Below, in pieces: positions 7,288 to 11,279 of a DNA stretch of 11,279 bases. A program made the translations under genes and the position numbers. Origin of the DNA: an uncultured Clostridia bacterium (lineage in GTDB: Bacteria > Bacillota > Clostridia > Christensenellales > Borkfalkiaceae); the NCBI GenBank assembly GCA_900548845.1, contig URMI01000012.1, positions 1 through 11,279 on the forward strand. Reading direction: 5' to 3'. Under the pieces are notes generated by a model. That model worked only from the letters and a program-made list of their open reading frames with translations. It did not search any database and was not told the DNA's origin. Position 1 is the first letter of the stretch; every line of letters starts with the position of its first letter.

Positions 7288-10200
7288 GTCCGAGACCGAC
7301 ACCCGAACAACAGGCCGCGGTATCTGCGCGCGGCAAGGTCATCGTCTCCGCTTCGGCGGGGAGCGGCAAGACCTTCGTCATGATCGAACGCCTCGTCTCC
7401 CTCATCGTGGGCGGCGCGGACGTGAGGGAAGTGCTCGCCGTCACCTATACGCGGAAGGCGGCGGCGCAGATGCGCGAAAAACTGCGCACGGCGCTCGTCA
7501 AAGCGGTGGGAGAGACGCGGGAAGAGGGCGCGCGCGCCCGCCTCAAAGAGCAGCTTTCTTCGCTGCCCCTTGCCGATATCTGCACCATGCACGTCTTCTG
7601 CGCCCGCCTCGTGCGCACCTATTTCTATGTGGAGGGCATCGACCCCGCCTTCCGCATCGCGGGGGAGGACGACGCGGAGTGGAAAACCTATTCCGCCCGC
7701 GCCCTCGACGAGACCTTCGACGAAGCCTACGAAAGCGGCGGGGAGGAGTTCCGCGCCCTGCTTTCCTTCTATTTCCGCAAAAAGAGCGACAGGACGCTCC
7801 GCGGGCTCGTCCTTCAGATGAACGCCGCCGCGGAGGACACCGCCGACCCCGAAGCGCGCCTCGGGGAAGCGGGCAGGCTCACCTTTGAGGAGCTCGTCTC
7901 CGCCGTCTGGGCGCGCATCAGGGGCCGCATCGGCCTCTTCGGGCGCGAACTTGCGGCGCTTTCTCCCGCCTTTGCGGGCAATAAGGCGGCGGAAAAGCTG
8001 ATGAGCGCGCTTCTTGCGCAGTTTTCCGCCCTTTCGGAGGCGGACGGGCTGTTCGCTGCCGCCGCGCGCGCCGAAGAGCTTGCGGGCGAACGCCTGCCCA
8101 ACGCCCCGCCCGCGACCAAGCTTTCGGGAGAGGAGCTCGACCGCGTATTGAGGCTCAAAGCGGTCTCGGAAGCCTTTAAGGAACTCAAAAAGGAGCTGCG
8201 CTCCTTCGAAAGCGAGGAGACGGAGCGCCTCCGCCACGAGGACGCTTCCGCCCGTGCCCGCGCGCTCGCCTCGCTCGCCCTTGCCTACCGCGCCCGTTTT
8301 CAGGCGCTCAAACGGGAGGCGGGCATCCTCGACTATCACGACCTCGAACACTGCGCCCTGCATGTGCTGCGGGACGAGGATATCCGCGCCGCCGTCAGGC
8401 AGAAATACCGTTATGTGTTCGTGGACGAATATCAGGACGTCAACCTCGTGCAGGAAGAGCTTTTGCGCCTTGCGGGCGGGGAGGAAGTCTTCCTCGTCGG
8501 CGACGCGAAGCAGGCGATCTATGCCTTCCGCGGCAGCCGTTCGCAGTACTTTCTGCAAAAGACCAAGGAATTCCCCCTCTCTCTCACGCTGAGCGAGAGC
8601 TTCCGCTCCTCTTCCGCCGTGCTTGAAGCCGTCAACGACGTTTTCTCCCGCGCGATGACGGAGGAGACGTGCGGGCTCGATTACGAAAATACCGCCCAAA
8701 TGCGGGGCGGGGCGCGCTACGGGGAACACGGGGGCGAAGTGCGCTTCGTGCTCGTTCCCGAAAAGGAGAAGGCGGAAAAGCGGGAGCGCGGCGTCTATTC
8801 CGTGCTTGCGCCGCAGCCCGAAGGGGAGGAGGACCGTCTGGCGCGTACCGTCGTGCGGCTCGTCAGGCAGCAGCTCGGCACGATGTGGTTCGACGCCGAC
8901 GAAGGGAAGGAACGCCCCGTCGGGTACGGCGATATCGCCGTCCTTGCGCGCACCAACGGGGGCGCGGCGGAGCGCGCCGTGCGGGCGCTCGGCGATGCGG
9001 GCATCCCCGTCGCCGCCACGGCGGACGTTAACGTCTGCGATTTCTGGGAAGCGCGCCTCATCCTCGACTGGCTCTCCTTCCTCGATAACGGCGAGCAGGA
9101 TATCCCCATGGCGGGGGCGATGCTCTCCTTCCTCGGCGGCATGACGGAAGAAGACCTCGCCGCCGTGCGCGCCCGCTTTCCCTCCCCGCCCGCCTTTCGC
9201 ACCGCCTGCCGCGCGTATGCGGAGAAGATGAACGACGCCGTTTCCGCCCGTCTCAACGATTTTTACGCGCTTGCGGAGCATTACCGCCTGCTCTCCCGCG
9301 TGCGGACGGCGCGCGAGACGATCGGCATGCTCCTTTCGGACGGGCTCGAAGCGGAGATCCTCGCCAAAGAGGAGGGGGAACTGCGCCTTCGCCGCGTCCT
9401 GCGCCTCATGGAGAGCGCCGAGGGGAGCGTCTCCGCCTTCCTGCGCCGTCTGAAGGCCTCGGGCTATAAGGTAGACTTCCGCGAGAGCGGCGGCGAGAAC
9501 GCCGTCAAAGTGCTCACCATGCACGCGTCCAAGGGGCTCGAATATCCCGTCGTCATCCTTCTCGATATGGACCGCACCTTCCACGGGGCGGAAACGGACG
9601 AGGTGATCTCGTCGGACGCCCTCTCCTTCGCGCCCAAGAGCTTCGACCGCGAAAAACGCGCCGCCTGCCCTACGTTGCACCGCTATGCCATCGCCGCCGA
9701 GCAGGTGGAAGAGGAGCGGAAGGGGGAACTCAACCTGCTCTACGTCGCCATGACGCGCGCCAAGTATAAGCTCTTTCTCGTCTTTCAGAAGGCGCCCTCC
9801 GACGTGCCGCCCGTGCTTGCCCGCAGCTTTGCCGATCTGATCGGCGGGGCGCGCTTCCGCCGCTATTTTTGGGAGCTCCCCGAAGAGGAAGCGCAGCCGC
9901 CCCTTTCCCTGCCTGCCGCAGCGGTGGGGGAGGACGCCCTTTCCGCCGTGTACGCGCGGCCCTACCCCCTCGAAGAGAGTACCCACCTTCCCGTCAAGAG
10001 TTCGGCGACCGAGCTCGTCAAAGCGCAGCTCGCCGAATGGCAGCAGCTCCCGCCCGAAGAAGAGTCTGCGGGGGGCGGCCATTCCGCCGAAGAGGGCACT
10101 GCCTATCACGCCTTCCTGCAGCATGTGCGTTTCGGCGCACCAGTCCGGGAAGAGCTTGCCCGCATGCGGGAGGAGGGGCTGCTTTCCGAAGAGCAGCTTG

Positions 10201-10583
10201 CCCTTCTCGATGAGGAAAAGCTCGGGCGCATCCTTTCGCTCCCTTCCCTGCGCGAAGCGGCTTTGTGCGGGCGCGTCCTGCGCGAACAGACCTTTCTCCT
10301 TTCCCTCACCGCGCGCGAGGCGGGGCTTGCGGAGACGGACGATACGATCGTCTTCCAGGGCGCCATCGACCTTCTCGCCGAGACGAAGGAAGGCTGGCTG
10401 CTGCTTGACTATAAGTTTTCTTCGCATTCCGAGGAGCGGCTGCGCCGCGATTACGCCCCGCAGATCGCCCTCTACAAAAAGGCGGTCGCAAAAGCCATGC
10501 ACGTTTCCGAGGAGAGTGTGCGCGCGCGCATCCTCAACATCGCCCTCTGCCGCGAGGCGGAAATGGACGGGCGCGACAGATAA
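7284..10583 (+). CDS. addA: AddA, UvrD-like helicase-nuclease subunit A
   Basis: This 1099-residue protein is the motor subunit of the AddAB enzyme: an ATP-driven 3'-to-5' superfamily 1A helicase fused to a nuclease, acting on double-strand DNA ends in the cytoplasm. The helicase motifs are present in order. They are a Q motif (TPEQQAAV, 6-13), Walker A SASAGSGKT (22-30), motif Ia with TYTRKAA, motif II VDEYQD (380-385), motif III VGDAKQAIYAFRG (from 405), motif IV with SESFRSS (from about 437), motif V VLTMHASKGLEYP (743-755) and motif VI LLYVAMTRAK (818-827). The C-terminal nuclease shows H942 (GTAYH), D1029, D1042, K1044 (DYK) and Q1060. The ATG at 7284 overlaps the addB stop as ATGA, with a purine-rich AAGGAG upstream (7267-7272). 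Translational coupling and equal subunit supply are likely. It is somewhat shorter than Bacillus AddA (about 1,230), but no motif is missing. UvrD/PcrA is excluded by the nuclease domain and by the addB partner. Confidence 0.96.
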   Translation: MSPRPTPEQQAAVSARGKVIVSASAGSGKTFVMIERLVSLIVGGADVREVLAVTYTRKAAAQMREKLRTALVKAVGETREEGARARLKEQLSSLPLADICTMHVFCARLVRTYFYVEGIDPAFRIAGEDDAEWKTYSARALDETFDEAYESGGEEFRALLSFYFRKKSDRTLRGLVLQMNAAAEDTADPEARLGEAGRLTFEELVSAVWARIRGRIGLFGRELAALSPAFAGNKAAEKLMSALLAQFSALSEADGLFAAAARAEELAGERLPNAPPATKLSGEELDRVLRLKAVSEAFKELKKELRSFESEETERLRHEDASARARALASLALAYRARFQALKREAGILDYHDLEHCALHVLRDEDIRAAVRQKYRYVFVDEYQDVNLVQEELLRLAGGEEVFLVGDAKQAIYAFRGSRSQYFLQKTKEFPLSLTLSESFRSSSAVLEAVNDVFSRAMTEETCGLDYENTAQMRGGARYGEHGGEVRFVLVPEKEKAEKRERGVYSVLAPQPEGEEDRLARTVVRLVRQQLGTMWFDADEGKERPVGYGDIAVLARTNGGAAERAVRALGDAGIPVAATADVNVCDFWEARLILDWLSFLDNGEQDIPMAGAMLSFLGGMTEEDLAAVRARFPSPPAFRTACRAYAEKMNDAVSARLNDFYALAEHYRLLSRVRTARETIGMLLSDGLEAEILAKEEGELRLRRVLRLMESAEGSVSAFLRRLKASGYKVDFRESGGENAVKVLTMHASKGLEYPVVILLDMDRTFHGAETDEVISSDALSFAPKSFDREKRAACPTLHRYAIAAEQVEEERKGELNLLYVAMTRAKYKLFLVFQKAPSDVPPVLARSFADLIGGARFRRYFWELPEEEAQPPLSLPAAAVGEDALSAVYARPYPLEESTHLPVKSSATELVKAQLAEWQQLPPEEESAGGGHSAEEGTAYHAFLQHVRFGAPVREELARMREEGLLSEEQLALLDEEKLGRILSLPSLREAALCGRVLREQTFLLSLTAREAGLAETDDTIVFQGAIDLLAETKEGWLLLDYKFSSHSEERLRRDYAPQIALYKKAVAKAMHVSEESVRARILNIALCREAEMDGRDR

Positions 10584-10652
10584 CGCCCTTTTCTGCCGTC
10601 ATCCTGCAAATTTTTCCCCCAAAAACGGGGTATCATCGCAAAGGAGTATCTT

Positions 10653-11252
10653 ATGCAACAATCGATCATCTTGGACATCAGGGAATTTCTGGAGCTCATG
10701 GCGCAGCTGCCTCAGTGGCTGCTCTACTTCGGCGTGCCCGCGCTGCTCCTCCTTTCGGGGCTCATCCTCGCCATCGTGCATGCCGACCGCGCCTTCCCGC
10801 CCGTCGCGCTCTTTCTGGGCGCCGTGGGGCTCGTGCTGGTTGCGAGCATCGCCGAAACGCTCGGCGATTTCATGGTCTGGGCGGCGCTCTATCTCGCCGT
10901 CGCGGCGCTCACAAGGCTGCTCTTCTTTATCCCTTTCCCCCAAAAGAAGAAAAAAGACCGCGACGAGGACATCTACGCCGCCTTCCATGCGCCCCTTGAC
11001 GAAGGAGAGCTTTCGGAAGACGCCCCTCTTGTCATGAGCGCCGAAGAGGGGGAGCTGCAGCTTGCCCACGTCGACTCTCTCATCGGGAGCCTCAGGGAGA
11101 AAGAGCTCGCGCCCGCCGACCGTCTGGAGCTCGACGCCGTGGCGCGCACGCTCGAGGACTGCCGCGGCAGGGCGCTCACCGCTGCCGAACAGCGCACCCT
11201 CAACGACTGCCTCTCTTCCGTTCTGAAGCTTTCCGCCAAATACAGCCTGTAA
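10653..11252 (+). CDS. Membrane protein of unknown function
   Basis: This is a 199-residue protein that I do not recognise. Three hydrophobic segments are visible at about 22-43, 48-67 and 73-95, the last followed by a basic run (KKKK at 98-101). By the positive-inside rule the tail from residue 98 is cytoplasmic. The tail is acidic and helical-looking; its last 60 residues (about 135-199) are rich in Leu, Ala, Arg and Glu and could form a small helical bundle. The ATG at 10653 is supported by AAAGGAG (10640-10645 region), about 7 bases upstream. It lies 69 bases after addA on the same strand, with no terminator and no convincing promoter between (TATCAT at 10631 lacks a -35 partner). It is therefore probably transcribed with addBA. 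Co-transcription does not prove a role in DNA repair. No enzymatic motif is seen. Confidence 0.8.
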   Translation: MQQSIILDIREFLELMAQLPQWLLYFGVPALLLLSGLILAIVHADRAFPPVALFLGAVGLVLVASIAETLGDFMVWAALYLAVAALTRLLFFIPFPQKKKKDRDEDIYAAFHAPLDEGELSEDAPLVMSAEEGELQLAHVDSLIGSLREKELAPADRLELDAVARTLEDCRGRALTAAEQRTLNDCLSSVLKLSAKYSL

Positions 11253-11279
11253 ATTGCGGAGTTTTATTTGCAGCGCCCG
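11253..11279. other. Short tail after the membrane protein gene
   Basis: These last 27 bases contain no hairpin and T tract and no identifiable start codon with a ribosome binding site. Whether the operon continues cannot be decided from this window. Confidence 0.4.

Noticed and set aside
7158..10502. A 1114-codon open frame antisense to addA
   Set aside because: It mirrors addA, whose motifs are unmistakable. In GC-rich DNA with G/C-ending codons antisense stops are rare. The translation is low-complexity (Arg, Gly, Ala, Glu) with no recognisable domain.
10613..10630. Terminator between addA and the membrane protein
   Set aside because: Only a four-pair C/G stem can form around CAAAAAC, and no T tract follows it on the plus strand.
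10604..10636. Promoter before the 199-residue membrane protein
   Set aside because: TATCAT (10631-10636) resembles a -10, but no -35-like hexamer lies at 16-18 bases and there is no extended TG. Read-through from addA is more likely.

Overview
The window is GC-rich chromosomal DNA in which codons end mostly in G or C. It looks like a high-GC member of the Clostridia (Bacillota), possibly a gut lineage. The grounds are an AddAB-type (not RecBCD) recombination nuclease, strong GGAGG-type ribosome binding sites, sigma-A-like extended -10 promoters and intrinsic terminators with long T tracts. The assignment to class is an inference; nothing here fixes a genus. I see no rRNA, tRNA, CRISPR array, transposase or phage gene.

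Layout. Positions 1-80 hold two small tandem hairpins that look like the edge of an intergenic repeat. Positions 170-2830 (minus strand) encode a complete P2-type, probably calcium-pumping, ATPase. It has a GTG start with a good ribosome binding site and an intrinsic terminator at 124-153. Positions 3063-4082 (minus) encode a 339-residue lipoprotein of unknown function, with its own near-consensus promoter and its own terminator at 2955-2994. Both minus-strand genes are therefore probably separate transcription units. A 172-bp divergent region (4083-4254) carries the lipoprotein promoter, and facing it an extended -10 promoter for the plus-strand operon. It also holds a 14-bp palindrome and a leader hairpin that ends beside the addB ribosome binding site.

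The plus-strand operon runs addB (4255-7287), addA (7284-10583, ATGA overlap with addB), then a 199-residue membrane protein of unknown function (10653-11252) after a 69-bp gap without a terminator. AddB and AddA should form the heterodimeric helicase-nuclease that processes double-strand breaks for RecA-dependent repair. AddA has all the helicase motifs and a nuclease domain. AddB has a nuclease domain, four iron-sulfur cysteines and a degenerate helicase part without a Walker A motif. The window ends 27 bases after the membrane protein gene, with no visible terminator, so the operon may continue.

Most of the window is ordinary housekeeping sequence. The least explained parts are the two uncharacterised genes flanking addBA, the regulatory-looking structure in the 4083-4254 region, and the tandem hairpins at the left edge. 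I found no convincing new multi-gene system.
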